A stretch of 64,000 bases of DNA from Conchocele bisecta (taxonomy: Eukaryota > Mollusca > Bivalvia > Lucinida > Thyasiridae), in NCBI GenBank assembly GCA_029237695.1, contig CM055274.1, forward strand, positions 70,360,828 through 70,424,827, in the 5' to 3' direction. Position 1 is the first letter of the stretch; the number at the start of each line of letters is the position of its first letter. Both the position numbers and the translations under genes were made by a program. Under the pieces are notes generated by a model, which did no database searches, was not told the origin of the DNA, and saw nothing but the letters and a program-made list of their open reading frames with translations. Positions 46,801 through 56,947 of the stretch are shown in pieces.

Positions 46801-49800
46801 AAAAAAGGAGAATTTGAAAGAATCCGAGTAAGCCAGTGGTCTACTGTATTGATACGGGTGTTTGGCAGAGGATCGAGTTGACCTGGGATTAGCAACCAGA
46901 TGGAGGTACGTGTTTTTGTCAATCTCAACAAGGTCATTGTGGATTTTGTAGAAGAATATGAGGCAGGCCTGGCCCCTACGTTGGGCTAGTGTTGGCCATG
47001 ACAGATCTTCTAGCATGTCGCCAACGTGGCTTTGGTTTCGCCTAGATGAATCAAATTTAAATATGGTTAAGTTTAGATTCACCTAGAAATCAACATATAT
47101 ATCACATATTTTATGCATCATTTGCGAACAGACCCTCTTCAGATTAAGGAAGTATGTAGAACTAGAAATGTGGCCTGTCGGCACACGAATGCCCCCGCTG
47201 GCAGCCAAAGAAAACGAGGCATATTTGATTATAAGCCATTTACCCGAGTGTTAAGGTTTTGAACGCACCCAGTCGAAGGCATTTACGCAGCGTTAAGGTT
47301 TCTAACGCACCAAGTCTGTGACCTTGACCCTGGGCTTAGCGGGGGCGGGACGAATGTGGATTTGTCACAGGGCGGTAGAGGACCATTGGAGCAATGCGTG
47401 TGTGCAATGTGAACAGACCCCGAGCAAGGAAACAGAAATTATAAGCCATTTACCACGTTAAGGTTTCGAACGCACCAAGTCTGTGACCTTGACCTGGGCT
47501 TAGCGGGGGGCGGGTGGGGGACGAATGTGGATTTTTCACAGGGCGGTAGGGACCATGGAGCATGCGTGTGAGGGTGCAATGTGAAGCAGACCCGAGCAAG
47601 GAAACATTATTATAAGCCATTTACCCAGCGTTAAGGTTTCGAACGCACCAAGCTGGTGACCTTGACCCTGGGTTAGCGGGGGCGGGACGAATGTGGATTT
47701 GTTTACAGGGCGGTAGAAGGACCATTGGAGCAATGCTGTGTGAAATGTCAAGCAGATCCGAGCCAAGGAAACACAAATTATAAGCCATTTACCCAGCGTT
47801 AAAGGTTTCGAACGCACAAGTCTGTGGACCTTGACCCTGGGCTTAGCGGGGGCGGGAAGAATGTGGATTTGTCACAGGGTGGTAGAGGACCATTGGAGCA
47901 ATGCGTGGGTGCAATGTGAAGCAGACCCGAGCAAGGAAAACAGAAATTATAAGGCATTTATTTAGCACGTTACCAGGTTTCGAACGCGGGACCACAAGTC
48001 TGTGAAACCTTGACCCGGCCCTTGGGCTTAGCGGGGCGGGACGAAATGTGGATTTTTTCCCACAGGGGCGGTAGAGGACCATTGGAGCAATGCGTGTGTG
48101 CAATGTGAAAGCAGACCCGAGCAGGAAACAGAAATTATCAAAGCCATTACCCCAGCGTTAAGGTTTCGAACGCACCAAGTCTGTGACCTTGACCCTGAGC
48201 TTAGCGGGGGCGGGACGAATGTGGATTTTTCACAGGGCGGTAGAGGACCATTGGAGCAATGCGTGTGTGCAATGTGAAGCAGACCCGAGCAAGGAAACAG
48301 AAATTATAATAAGGCCATTTACCAGCGTTAAGGTTTCGAACGCACCAAGTCTGTGACCTTGACCCGGGCTTAGCGGGGGCGGACGAATGATTTCTTGTCA
48401 CAGGGCGGGTAGACCATTGGAGCAATGCGTGTGTGAAATGTCAGCAGATCCAGCAAGGAAACATATAAGCCGTTAGCCCCTTAGGGTTTCAACGCACCAA
48501 GTCTGTGACCTTGACTGACTAGCTAGCGGGGGCGAATGTGGATTTCACAGGCGGTAGAGGACCATGGAGCAATGCGTGTGTGCAATGTGAAGCAGACCGA
48601 CAAGGAAACAGAAATTATAAGCATTTACCCAGCGTTAAGGTTTCGAACGCACCAAGTATGTGACCTTGACCCTGGCTTAGGGCGGGGGCGGGACGAATGT
48701 GGATTTGTCAGGGCGGTAGAGGACCATTGGAGCAATGCGTGCGTGAATGTCAAGCAGAGCAAGGAAACAGAAGGTTATAAGCCTTTACCCTTGCGTTAAG
48801 GTTTCTAACGACCAAGTCTGTGACCTTGACCCTGAGCTTAGCGCGGGACGAAATGTGGATTTGTCACAGGGCGGTAGATGGACCATTGGAGCAATGCTGT
48901 GTGCATAGCAGACCGAGCATGGAAACAGAAATTGATAAGGCCATTTACCCACGTTAAGGTTTCTAAACGCACCAAGTCTGTGACCTTGACCCTGGGCTTA
49001 GCGGGGGCGGGACGAATGTGGATTTGTCACAGGGCGGTAGAGGACCATTGGAGCAATGCGTGTGTGAAATGTGAAGCAGATCCCGAGCAAGGAAAACAGA
49101 AATTATAAGCCATTTACCCAGCGTTAAGGTTTCTAACGCACCAAGTCTGTGACCTTGACCCTGCTTAGCGGGGGCGGGACGAATGTGGATTTGTCACAGG
49201 GCGGTAGAGGACCATTGGGAGCAATGCGTGTGTGAAATGTAAGCAGATCCGAGCAAGAAACAGAAATATAAGGCATTTACCCAGCGTTTAAGGTTTCGAA
49301 GCACACCAATCTGTGACCTTGACCCTGGGCTTAGCGGGGGCGGGACGAATGTGGATTTGTCACAGGGCGGTAGAGGACCATTGGAGCAATGCTGTGTGAA
49401 ATGTCAAGCAGATTCCGAGCAAGGAAACAGAAATTATAAGCCATTTACCCAGCGTTAAGGTTTCTAACGCACCAAGTCTGTGACCTTGACCCTGAGCTTA
49501 GCGGGGGCGGGAACGAATGTGGATTTGTCACAGGGCGGTAGAGGTCCATTGGAGCAATGCGTGTGTGCATGTGAAGCAGACCCGAGCAAGGAAACAGAAA
49601 TTATAAGGCATTTTACCCGGAGCGTTAAGGTTTCGAACGCACCAAGTATGTGACCTTGACCCTGGGCTTAGCGGGGGCGGGACGAATGTGGATTTGTCAC
49701 AGGGCGGTAGAGGAGCATTGGAGCAATGCGTGCGTGAAATGTCAAGCAGATCCGAGCAAGGAAACAGAAATTAGCCATTTATAGCATTAGTTTCGGGTTA

Positions 49801-50430
49801 CGTCGGTACGTACGTACGTACGTACGTACGGACACCGGTAACACTATATGCCCCCCTCACCATTCGGTGGCGGGGGCATAAAAATCACAAAATAGGTGGT
49901 AAACCACAATTTTATGTAACTGTAACTTGGAAAACCATGGGAAACAACTTAAAATACCTTTTTAAAATAATTTTCAATTAACACTATTCTTAGAATATGC
50001 TTATTCATTTGTTTTCTACGGGCACGAATCAATGAGAAGGCACGAATCCATGAGAATTGGGGCTACATGTATACACAAACAATAATTGACCATCCAAGAC
50101 ACGCTAGAAGTAGAATCGCCTGTGAATGTGTGTATGTTTTTCATCAACTAAATCGTCCGATATTGATCAAAAATAGATTTTGAAAACAGCCAAATTTAAC
50201 ATTGGGTCAGAAGGCAAACCATAATTACCCCACCCACCAAAATATGTATCCACGTGGTTGGAAACCCCAATCAACCTTTTAAACTGACGTACTAAAGCAA
50301 TTCAGTGATCTGTTTTAATTTAAATATAGATTCAGATGCAAATTCACATTAAATTTTACATAAAAAATGGTAAACCATAAAAAAAAACGTGAAAATAAGA
50401 TCGGAGACGGAAACTCACAACTGGAGCCAT
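31674..50430 (-). CDS. RPL22: Ribosomal protein eL22 (RPL22), four coding exons, complete
   Basis: Component of the cytosolic 60S ribosomal subunit. Joining 50419-50430, 37029-37160, 36100-36221 and 31674-31821 on the minus strand gives 137 codons and a stop, the usual eL22 length (human 128). Recognised blocks are MAPV at the start, a basic Lys/Gly stretch, [66 protein letters not shown], and an acidic Glu/Asp tail ending GDE. All junctions are GT..AG and the phases match (0, 0, 2). Introns 1, 2 and 3 are 13258, 807 and 4278 bp; introns 1 and 3 are filled with repeats. The reading frame is intact with no damaged codon. Exons are GC-rich against AT-rich introns. The start is supported by the MAPV match, a GTGAGT donor and an upstream pyrimidine-rich tract. 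The family match is near certain; exon 1 is the least certain part because it encodes only four residues. Confidence 0.95.
32007..34570. repeat. Nested dispersed repeats in eL22 intron 3
   Basis: An outer unit starts near GAAGCTCGCCT (32030) and ends GCAGGCGAGCTAAAAATAG (34552-34570). Inside, a second begins AAGAGGGCCATGATGGCCC (32081) and ends GACGACAGACACATTGCGG (33784-33802), with repeated GGCGGCCATCTTGGAT and CAAGTTTCGTCGAAATCCGG blocks. A GTTTAACGGCC repeat sits at 34081-34310. No coding sequence. Confidence 0.55.
35105..35400. repeat. 172-bp direct repeat (GTGTTCCAAATGCTCACATG)
   Basis: Two units starting ACGAGTGTGTTCCAAATGCT at 35112 and 35284, with a third fragment at about 37523-37630. 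Confidence 0.65.
35990..36066. repeat. GATC-family palindromic repeat beside eL22 exon 3
   Basis: CAGATCCTGATCACACTGTG and GGTTGATCTGGATCTACACT flank a GATGCGATGC loop, then AAACCCATACGCCC. Close relative of 23150-23225 and 54255-54330. Confidence 0.55.
36100..36221 (-). CDS. RPL22: eL22 coding exon 3
   Basis: 122 nt. Begins [16 protein letters not shown] after a GCAG acceptor and ends in SK plus the first two bases of an Arg codon before the donor GTACGG. The second half ([19 protein letters not shown]) matches the beta-strand region preceding KRYLKYL in eL22. It ends 35 bp from a palindromic dispersed repeat at 35990-36066. Confidence 0.96.
36948..37019 (-). other. Hairpin in eL22 intron 2, next to the donor
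   Basis: Ten bases past the exon-2 donor the transcript can fold: GTGCAA and TCGCTGAA on the 5' side pair with TTCAGCGA and TTGCAC on the 3' side, with a 2-nt internal mismatch on each side and a loop of about 40 nt. Ribosomal-protein introns often host snoRNAs, but I see no convincing C/D boxes and no second hairpin with an ACA tail, so I do not call a snoRNA. Confidence 0.4.
37029..37160 (-). CDS. RPL22: eL22 coding exon 2
   Basis: 132 nt, 44 codons in phase 0, flanked by a TTTCAG acceptor (to 37161) and a GTAAGT donor (37028-37023). It encodes the lysine-rich N-terminal segment ([10 protein letters not shown], then a GGKGKKKK run) and [19 protein letters not shown], a signature of eL22. 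Confidence 0.96.
37650..38220. mobile_element. Copy of the 787-bp palindromic element, left part cut
   Basis: Shares with 42546-43332 the centre TTTGGTTGGCTAATGGAAAT...CAGTCTCCAGTAACCAACC and the right arm through AGATGGCGGCTAATGGTCAT, GAAATCTTTGAG-like block and GTTTTGTACATTGTTTAGAA. The left arm stops near 37650. Confidence 0.65.
38823..40606. repeat. 1.8-kb dispersed repeat with three to four 440-bp units
   Basis: Starts CAAGAGGCCAAATGGGCCTG (hairpin) and ends GCTCAGATGAGCTAAAAAG. CATATGAACAAATCTGAA recurs at 38969, 39416, 39860 and 40293, each with GCCATCTTGGAT and GATGACCTCCATTTT. Related to 32080-33811. Confidence 0.7.
42546..43332. mobile_element. 787-bp palindromic (foldback) element with TGACGTCA at its centre
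   Basis: Two arms of about 390 bp are inverted copies: CACCTTTCAAAACAATGTAC with GTACATTGTTTAGAAAGGTG, CCCATTCGCCACCATTGTAA with TTACAATGGTGGCGAATGGG, GCGACACGCACT.. region near the centre. The central 45 bp (GGTTGGCTAATGGGAATGAC ... CCAGTAACCAACC) is itself palindromic and contains TGACGTCA at about 42937. In eL22 intron 1. Confidence 0.75.
44190..45570. repeat. GAGAATCGTCTCC half-hairpins (four)
   Basis: GAGACGATTCTCATGTGCTG near 44200, GAGACGATTCTAATGTGCTG near 44330, CAGCACATGAGAATCGTTTC near 45402, and ACACATGAGAATTGTCTCC near 45530, all within the hAT-like element. Confidence 0.6.
44590..44905. mobile_element. Poly-G MITE nested in the hAT-like element
   Basis: Ends CAGGCCCGTATCCTGG and TACGGGCCTG are inverted; long G and C tracts follow each end and recur internally. 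Same style as the CAGGCGCGGATCC elements at 18675, 57284 and 60525, but with no clean target duplication here. Confidence 0.5.
45835..45960 (+). repeat. tRNA-derived SINE-like segment
   Basis: GGTTGTGACCTAGGGCTTAG then AGCACCGACTTCC looks like a tRNA 5' half (A-box), and TGTGGGTTCAAACATCG carries a B-box; a T run at 45952 could end Pol III transcription. The anticodon stem does not pair, so this is not a functional tRNA. Confidence 0.55.
46717..47085 (-). pseudogene. LINE reverse transcriptase, C-terminal fragment
   Basis: 121-residue open frame with the typical end of a non-LTR retrotransposon ORF2: [20 protein letters not shown] (family: L.WxTLExRR..ArL..FYKI), [12 protein letters not shown], then [18 protein letters not shown] and FKSKI at the stop. 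The catalytic RT core is absent, so it is a 5'-truncated copy. It lies in eL22 intron 1, same strand as the host gene. A hairpin of GTCTGCTACATG arms (46666-46708) follows its 3' end. Confidence 0.75.
47145..49885. mobile_element. ATGCCCCC-ended element with a satellite of about 15 units
   Basis: Left part AACTAGAAATGTGGCCTGTC with GAATGCCCCCGC, right end hairpin ATGCCCCCC...GGCGGGGGCAT (49849-49881). Between lie about fifteen units of roughly 165 bp: GTGACCTTGACCCTGGGCTT, GCGGGGGCGGGACGAATGTG, CACAGGGCGGTAGAGGACCA, GGAAACAGAAATTATAAGCC, GTTAAGGTTTCGAACGCACC. Units at 47.5-48.9 kb carry many 1-2 base indels; those at 49.0-49.75 kb are uniform. A (GTAC)n tract precedes the end. Relative at 27533-28515 has two units. 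In eL22 intron 1. Confidence 0.8.
50419..50430 (-). CDS. RPL22: eL22 coding exon 1 (MAPV)
   Basis: Reads ATG GCT CCA GTT followed at once by the donor GTGAGT (50418-50413). Phase 0 joins to exon 2, which starts AAA GTG AAG. Animal eL22 proteins commonly begin MAPVKK, so the four residues fit. In many ribosomal-protein genes the first coding exon is this short. Its 13.3-kb distance from exon 2 is the only reason for caution. Confidence 0.8.
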
Positions 50431-50439
50431 TTTCTTCAG

Positions 50440-50470
50440 AAACCGGAAAGAAAGAACACGTGCGTCGTAG
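50440..50470 (-). promoter_or_regulatory. Probable eL22 transcription start with 5'TOP-like tract
   Basis: Read on the minus strand, the sequence before the start codon is CACGTG (50462-50457) followed by TTCTTTCTTTCCGG and a 5'UTR of only about 25 nt. Ribosomal-protein mRNAs of animals typically start with a C followed by a pyrimidine run (TOP), so transcription probably starts in TTCTTTC near 50453-50457. The CACGTG E-box palindrome abuts it. The start site is inferred from motif and spacing. Confidence 0.55.
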
Positions 50471-50904
50471 GAATTACTATGTACCTAAAATACGTAAAGT
50501 GGCGTAAAGTAAAATGTTTTGGCGTAAAGGGGCGAAAAGTGGCGTAAAGTAACACAAAAATGGCACGCGGAAGGTCCCAAGATTTTTGCATTCAGTTCAA
50601 TGCATAACTGATGTTTTTATGGCAGATCCATGTGGCGAAATGTTGCGAAAAGTGGCATTAAGGTGGATGAATTTTAACTTGTAGTTTGAGTTTATATCAG
50701 TTTGAATTCATTATGTTCCAAGGGGCTTAACGTGGCGAAAAGTAGAGAAGATGTGCATGCTGGTCTGGGTCTACACAGGTGGCTATGACAATGAACTATT
50801 TCCTAAGTTTGCCGTCACATATTAGTTACATGTTCAAGTTGACGGGACTTTCACCATATGATCATATTTTTATTCATAAGTACATGTACATACAATCGAT
50901 ATTC

Positions 50905-51020
50905 CCGGTATTTAGCCAGTACGAATTTACAGCTGGGTGGACTGAATGAGTCTTGCTCAAGGACACAACGCACGCCTCCGGAGAGGCTCGAACCCGCGAC
51001 TCGCTTCGTGTCATTTAAGT
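50905..51020. repeat. CTTGCTCAAGGACACAACG dispersed repeat
   Basis: TTACAGCTGGGTGGACTG, GTCTTGCTCAAGGACACAAC and GAGAGGCTCGAACCCGCGAC in order. This resembles a conserved SINE-type domain widespread in aquatic animals; the last block looks like a tRNA B-box in reverse. Named only by resemblance. Confidence 0.5.
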
Positions 51021-51129
51021 GGGATTCTAACACGTTATAATTATAGCACGTTATTTTTCAGAAGTAACGTGTTAGAAATGTAGGATGTGTATAATAAAAT
51101 GACATTTAGTAAAGCATAACTTTCGTCTG

Positions 51130-52260
51130 CTGACAGGTTAGATGATTTTAAAATTTATTTATGTGGCGATCGCCTCGCTTAGTGGCGATCGCCTTGTTTA
51201 AACTCAAACAATTATGTGTTTGTTGTGTTGGCTCAGATATTAGTTAACCCTTTCAATAATACAGACCTCTATAGCGGCGTTTGCAAACAGTGTAGATCCA
51301 GATGAACCGTGTCGTAACTAGCCGTCGTCTCATAGGATCTGCACTTTTTCATATTTTTAAGAAAAATAAAACGTTTTCATAAATGGACTGGTCTGAAAAT
51401 CATTGGTCGGAAAATTAACATATTCAAATCCATTCCAGTTATGTAGGGGTGAATTGGTTACTATAGTAATTGAACACTATGATGTGATAAGGGCATTGTT
51501 CCTACAGCCAGGCCATAATATGTGGCTGTGACTGGAGGAACGGGGCTTATGGGTTTTGCGACCAGTGTATATCCAGATCATCCCGTGCATCCGCACAGTC
51601 TGATCAATTGTGAGTATGGCAGGTGGGAGAATACGATGGGTAATTTAACGATCGGGATTAATTCTTACCGGAATCCCGATCGGAGACCTGGTTTGGCCCT
51701 CATGTACGTCTTTGGCTTTCTTGTATGTGAGTTGAATCTGGTTATACCCTTTATATAAGTAATATGATTATAATCCTATTACTATTAGAGTAAGGGGCCA
51801 AGTGGCTTTTGTTCGATGTAAATATTCGGTTCTGATTTGGGGATCCCCCACCCCCATGTAGCAGGTTGAATACGGGAACGAACACGTTGGTCCGTCCTTA
51901 AGGAAATCAGTTGTTGATAGGCCATTATATATGAACACCAACAAATAAACACACAAAAGTGATCAGGATGTGCACTGTTCGTCATTCCATCTATGAAACG
52001 CCAAATCGTGATGCTAACAAGCAATGTAGATCGTTATCTGGCTACAGGAGTACTGTTTGATCAGGAGCTACAGCGGTCACAAATCCCATAAGCCCCATTT
52101 ATACAGTAGCTGAACTACAAACCGTGTAGACCCTGATCAGACAGCGGAGGCGCAGGCAAATCTGGCGCTGCACTGGTTGCATAACATATAAGCCCCATTT
52201 CTCCAGTCACCGACTTTTAATGCGTTAGAACCGCACTTATGGCACGAAGCGCCAAACTGG
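51130..52260. repeat. Direct duplication, upstream copy (partner 53280-54430)
   Basis: Same order of blocks as 2.14 kb downstream: TTATGTGGCGATCGCCTCGC, the reversed TTAACCCTTTC MITE, TCATAAATGGACTGGTCTGA, a GATC hairpin, TTTAACGATCGGGATT, the reversed GTTTAACG repeat, GATCAGGATGTGCACTGTTC. Copies differ by scattered substitutions and indels. Confidence 0.75.
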
Positions 52261-52870
52261 CCAGTTCTAACGCGTTGCTTCTCGTTTATAACGCGTTACT
52301 ACTGTTTTATAATGTCTAACACTTCTAACACGTTGCTCCTCGAACCTGGCCTGGTTTCTAACGGATGACTTCTGTTTTCTAACGCGTTAGACTTCTAACG
52401 TATTACTTTCGAGAAGTAATGTGCTACTTTTGAGAAGTAACTCGTTAGAAATATGTATTTTACTATATATTTCATACATTTGTAACGCGTTACTTCTCAA
52501 AAGTAACGCGTTAGAACTGTAACGAGTTAGAAACGGGACTTATGGCACGAACCGCCACTCATACGTGTCATAAGTCCCGTTAGAATTCTAACGCGTTACT
52601 TTTGAGAAGTAACGCGTTACAAATGTATGAACTATACAGTTGAGGGTGTTTTGTCCACCCTGAGAAAACGATTGAGGGGGTTTCGTCCACCCTGAAAAAA
52701 ACATTGAGGGTGTTTTGTCCAACCTGATAAAACGATTGAGGGGGTTATGTCCATGTAGTCATTTTTGCGTTGAGGGTGTTTTGTCTGAGGGTGTTTTGTC
52801 CTACATTCCAGTGAAATACATATTTCTAACGCGTTACTTTTGAGAAATGTTAGAACTCTAACGCGTTAGA
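52205..52870. repeat. TAACGCGTTA palindrome array and GAGGGTGTTTTGTCC repeat
   Basis: TTCTAACGCGTTACTTCTGA and its complement recur many times in both orientations here and at 53110-53290 and 54345-54535. 52635-52800 holds about five units of TTGAGGGTGTTTTGTCCACC. No open frame. Confidence 0.75.
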
Positions 52871-52877
52871 AAACAGG

Positions 52878-53107
52878 GGGCCGTTTCATTCAACTTTGTA
52901 CGACTAAAATGTTCGCAAATGCAAAATTATGATAGTGTGTAAATTTCACATTAACAATGCTTTCATGTAAACAATTATTCGATTTACATTTACTGAGCAT
53001 AGGCTGCATAGGCTCAATCATTATGAATACATCAATTGAAATTCCCAGACGGTCCTAAATTTGCACTTACGAACATTTTTGTTGTGCGAAATTTAGTGAA
53101 ACGGCCC
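52878..53107. mobile_element. GGGCCC-type MITE, copy 6
   Basis: Ends GGGCCGTTTCATTCAACTTT and TTTAGTGAAACGGCCC, inserted between ACGCGT palindrome repeats. More diverged; no clear target duplication. Confidence 0.7.
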
Positions 53108-53279
53108 AAAAGTAACGCGTTACAAACGAGAAGCAACGCGTTAAAACAGGTATCGACGCTTCGTGTCATAAGTGCGGTTCTAACAAGCTACGTTTCAGAA
53201 GTAACACGTTAGAAATGTATGATAGAAATGTATAATAAAATAATATCTAGTAACGCGTCACTTTCATCTTCTAACGCGT

Positions 53280-54430
53280 TAGATGATTTTCAAATTTATT
53301 TATGTGGCGATCGCCTCGCTTAATGGTGAGACAATCCCCGCTGATCGCCTTGTTTAAAGTCAAACAAGTATTCAGTTAGTTGGTGTGTTGCCTCAGATAT
53401 TAGTTAACCATTTCAATACTACGTATACAGCCATCTACATCGGTGTTTACAACATTGTATATTAGGATGAGCCGGCTCGTCACGAACCGTCGTCTCATCT
53501 GGATCTATAATGTTCATATTTTTTAGAGAGAAAAAACACCCATTTTTCATAAATGGACTGGTCTGAAAATCATTGGTCGGAAAATTAACATATTCAAATC
53601 CAATCCAGTTAAGTAGGTGTGTATTGGTTACTCGTAATTGAACATGATGATGTGATAAGGAGGATGTCCCTACATGCAAGCCATAATATGTGGCGTTGAC
53701 TGGAGTAATGGGGCTTGTGGGTTTTGCGACCAGTGTCGATCCAGATCAGCCCGTGCATCCGCTCAGTCTGATCAAGTGTGTGGGAGGCAGGTGGAAGCAT
53801 GCGATGGGTAATTTAACGATCGGGATTCATCCTGACCGGAATCCCGACCGGATACATGGTTTGGCCTTATCAGCTTATGTACGTCTTTAGCTTTCTTATA
53901 TGTGAGAGATGAAACTGGTTACCTGGTTATACCCCTTTCTGAGTAATATGATCATTCATAATCCTCTTACTATTAGGGGAAGGGACCAACTGACTGGTGT
54001 GGTATGGACATGTAGCAGGTTGAATATGGAATCGAACCCGTTGGCCTGGCCTTAAGTTGATAGGCAGTTAAACACCAACACACAAACCAAACTGATCAGG
54101 ATGTGCACTGTTCGCCATTCAATCTATGAAACGCCCATTATGATGCTAACAGGCACTGTATATCGTTATCTGGCTACATAAGTACTATTTGATCAGGAGC
54201 TACACTGGTCACAAATCCCGTAAGCCTCATTTCTACAGTCACTGGATTACGAATAGTGTAGATCCTGATCAGACTGTGCGGATGCGCAGGCTGGTCTGGC
54301 GCTACACTGGTTGCATAACCTATAAGCCCCATTTCTTCAGTCACAGAATTCTAACGCATTAGAACCGCACTTATGACACGAATTTAAGCACCAACCTGTC
54401 CAGTTATAACGTGTTGCTTCTCGTTTCTAA
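53280..54430. repeat. Direct duplication, downstream copy
   Basis: Partner of 51130-52260 at an offset of 2133-2141 bp across the region, so the duplication is colinear with few length changes. Between the copies lie ACGCGT palindromes, a GAGGGTGTTTTGTCC tandem repeat and a GGGCCC MITE. Confidence 0.75.
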
Positions 54431-54539
54431 CGCGTTACTTCTGTTTTCTAACGCGTTAGATTTCTAACGCTTTACTTTTGAGAATTAACGCGTTACAGAT
54501 ATGTATGTTACGATAGAGTTCGCGTTAGAAAGACCAAAT

Positions 54540-56947
54540 TAGCGGGTCAAAACGTCTCATGATCAAAACGGCCCCAGTGTTAAATTAATATAATAAAAAT
54601 AAATGTGGCAAAGTGGACTCAAAAGGGTGTTAAGACAAAACAAGGACGTACTATACAAGTGTATAAATCTATGGGCGGAGAAAAACCCTTAGGCCTAATT
54701 TATCCAGTGACAGCCATATATGGCAATGAAGGCTGAACAAAGAACGAACCGATTTGAGCCCATTTGCGCAATTTCGTCTCATTATCAGACGTCCAGAGTA
54801 CTCTGGAGAATCAACATTGTATTCATCTCTTGTACAACCATCCACTCCACAACAATGTATCCCACGCGAAGAAGCCAATACATACTTGCCGTAACATAAA
54901 ACCATTCAAGGACCTTAGTGAGCACGTTAAATGGTGACCGATTTAAATAGAGAACAATATACCAAAAAGAGAGACACATGAAACTACGCAAAGTATGATA
55001 TATCAGTGTATGATTCGATTTTATAAGTTACATAATTAATTATTTGAAATTTGCGAAAAGATTAAAACTGTTTTATCCAGTCGCGTCGAGTGCCCGGAAC
55101 CCATGGAACCCTTCATAGTTTGCAAACTATGTTATATATATATGTATGCATACATTTTACATCAAGATAAAGATATGTTTTAATTTGATGCATGACTTGT
55201 AATAATTGTTGACTAGAAATGTAAATAGAAAGAATATTGACTCCAATTTTGCAAAAGTTCCCAGTGTGGTATTCGGTTAAACAGTAATTATAATCCCCGG
55301 AACCTTTATAAACCGTTATAGTTTTTATAATCCATCGCGTATAACAAGAACCATACACATCATTAGTCCCAGTATTACATAAACAAATGACGAACAGTGT
55401 AGACCTTTAACAGATTTAGCGGCAATATCTAATTATGTGAGTTTATTGCCGGAGATTGTGTCTCAGATGGGCCAGCGCATATGTAGTTTGATCGATAAAA
55501 TGTGTTCATAGCGCGACCAATTATATCCGTTAATCCCCTGATTAGATTTACAACGCGTGCAAAAAAAATTAAAACACCGTTTATTGTGCTGCCCAATGTC
55601 AGTTGATTAGCTAAAGTTTTTCCCCAGATATATTGATAGCACCTCTCATTGGCACGCTAGCGGTGCTATCAATCTATCTGGGGAAAAACTTTAGCTAATC
55701 CACTGACATTTAAAACCAGTGAAGTTTATAATCAATTTCCAGTCCTCAAGTTACCATTCTTGTCGTAACATGCCATTTCATTACATAGCTGAACGGTGAC
55801 CACTCAGATCAAACTACGCATATGTATGCATGTATGCATGTACCATAGTCCAGTAGTCGATGTCTACACTGGTAGAAATAGTAATTCGATCGTCCAGTTT
55901 TTGTCGCATACTAATGGTGATAATATTATATGATGTGGCAATCAACAACGGCGTATTGAAAAGAAACGCATTTGGAAGGACACATATAGATCTATCGATT
56001 AATTAGAAACTTCATTTTGTGTTTAGGACAAAATTAAACAATATACATGTATTACTATATATCATTAATTTACCTCTATGATCCCCATTGGTTATCATGG
56101 GAGAATTAATACGTTTCGTCTGAATACAATTACCATTAGTTTAAACTACTCTACACGAATTCGCTACATTTAATATGTCAGTGTCTATTGTTCTCCATTA
56201 AATAATTACAATGTATATGTACGTACATGCTCGTATATAGTGCCGAATATATACATCCATATCCAGATCGCCTAATTGTAGCTATATATAGGTTTGGAAC
56301 ATACTTTAAGTGGTAGTATAAATTAATGTTCTAAAATTATATTTTACGCTGAAAAAAAATACATCTTATAGTCACAATATCATATGAAATTAGTATACAT
56401 GGCATGGCAAATAATACTGGTCTCGCATACATGTTTCTCATATGCATATTAATCGGCGATCAATTGGACAATAAAAAGGTTGAATACTAATTATGTCATT
56501 ATTGTTACGGATGTTATGTTATATATTAAGTCGACTATTTGCATACATTAAAATATCCAAATGTATCAAATTATACATGATATATCACAATCGCTAAATA
56601 AATGTGTAATTTATTAAGAGTTCCGTAAATTCCGGGGATTCTTGTGGTAAATGTTTGGTCTGATATGGAACGTTAAAAATAGTATTTTCCATTTAGATTT
56701 CAAATATGTTTTATTTGACCAAATTCACAAACCAATATGTCAATTTAAAGCTATGACGGTAACCTTTAATGTAGTATGCCTAAAATTGCTACATGTTAAT
56801 AAATATATCAGTTATTCCGGGGATTCTGAACACCATTTTCGGTGAGAAAATTGAACTGCGAAAAACAAGTTTTCATCGGACGAATTGGGTTCTTTGGACA
56901 TATATTTATTTATCTATTGATACTGCCACACCCCTCGCGGAGATTAT
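54540..56947. other. AT-rich gap with no gene
   Basis: Apart from the palindrome at 55601-55706 this 2.4-kb stretch has no repeat, exon or element that I can support. Confidence 0.45.
55601..55706. mobile_element. 106-bp palindromic MITE
   Basis: CAGTTGATTAGCTAAAGTTT and its inverse, continuing TTCCCCAGATA and TTGATAGCACC on both arms around a 15-nt loop with GCTAGC. No TA target site; outermost TGT/ACA also pair. Confidence 0.7.

Noticed and set aside
47536..49108. Several frames of 70-95 codons in the satellite
   Set aside because: They differ between units because of indels and repeat [15 protein letters not shown] peptides of the satellite.
47145..49885. CRISPR-like array
   Set aside because: Units are continuous satellite monomers without unique spacers, in a eukaryotic intron.
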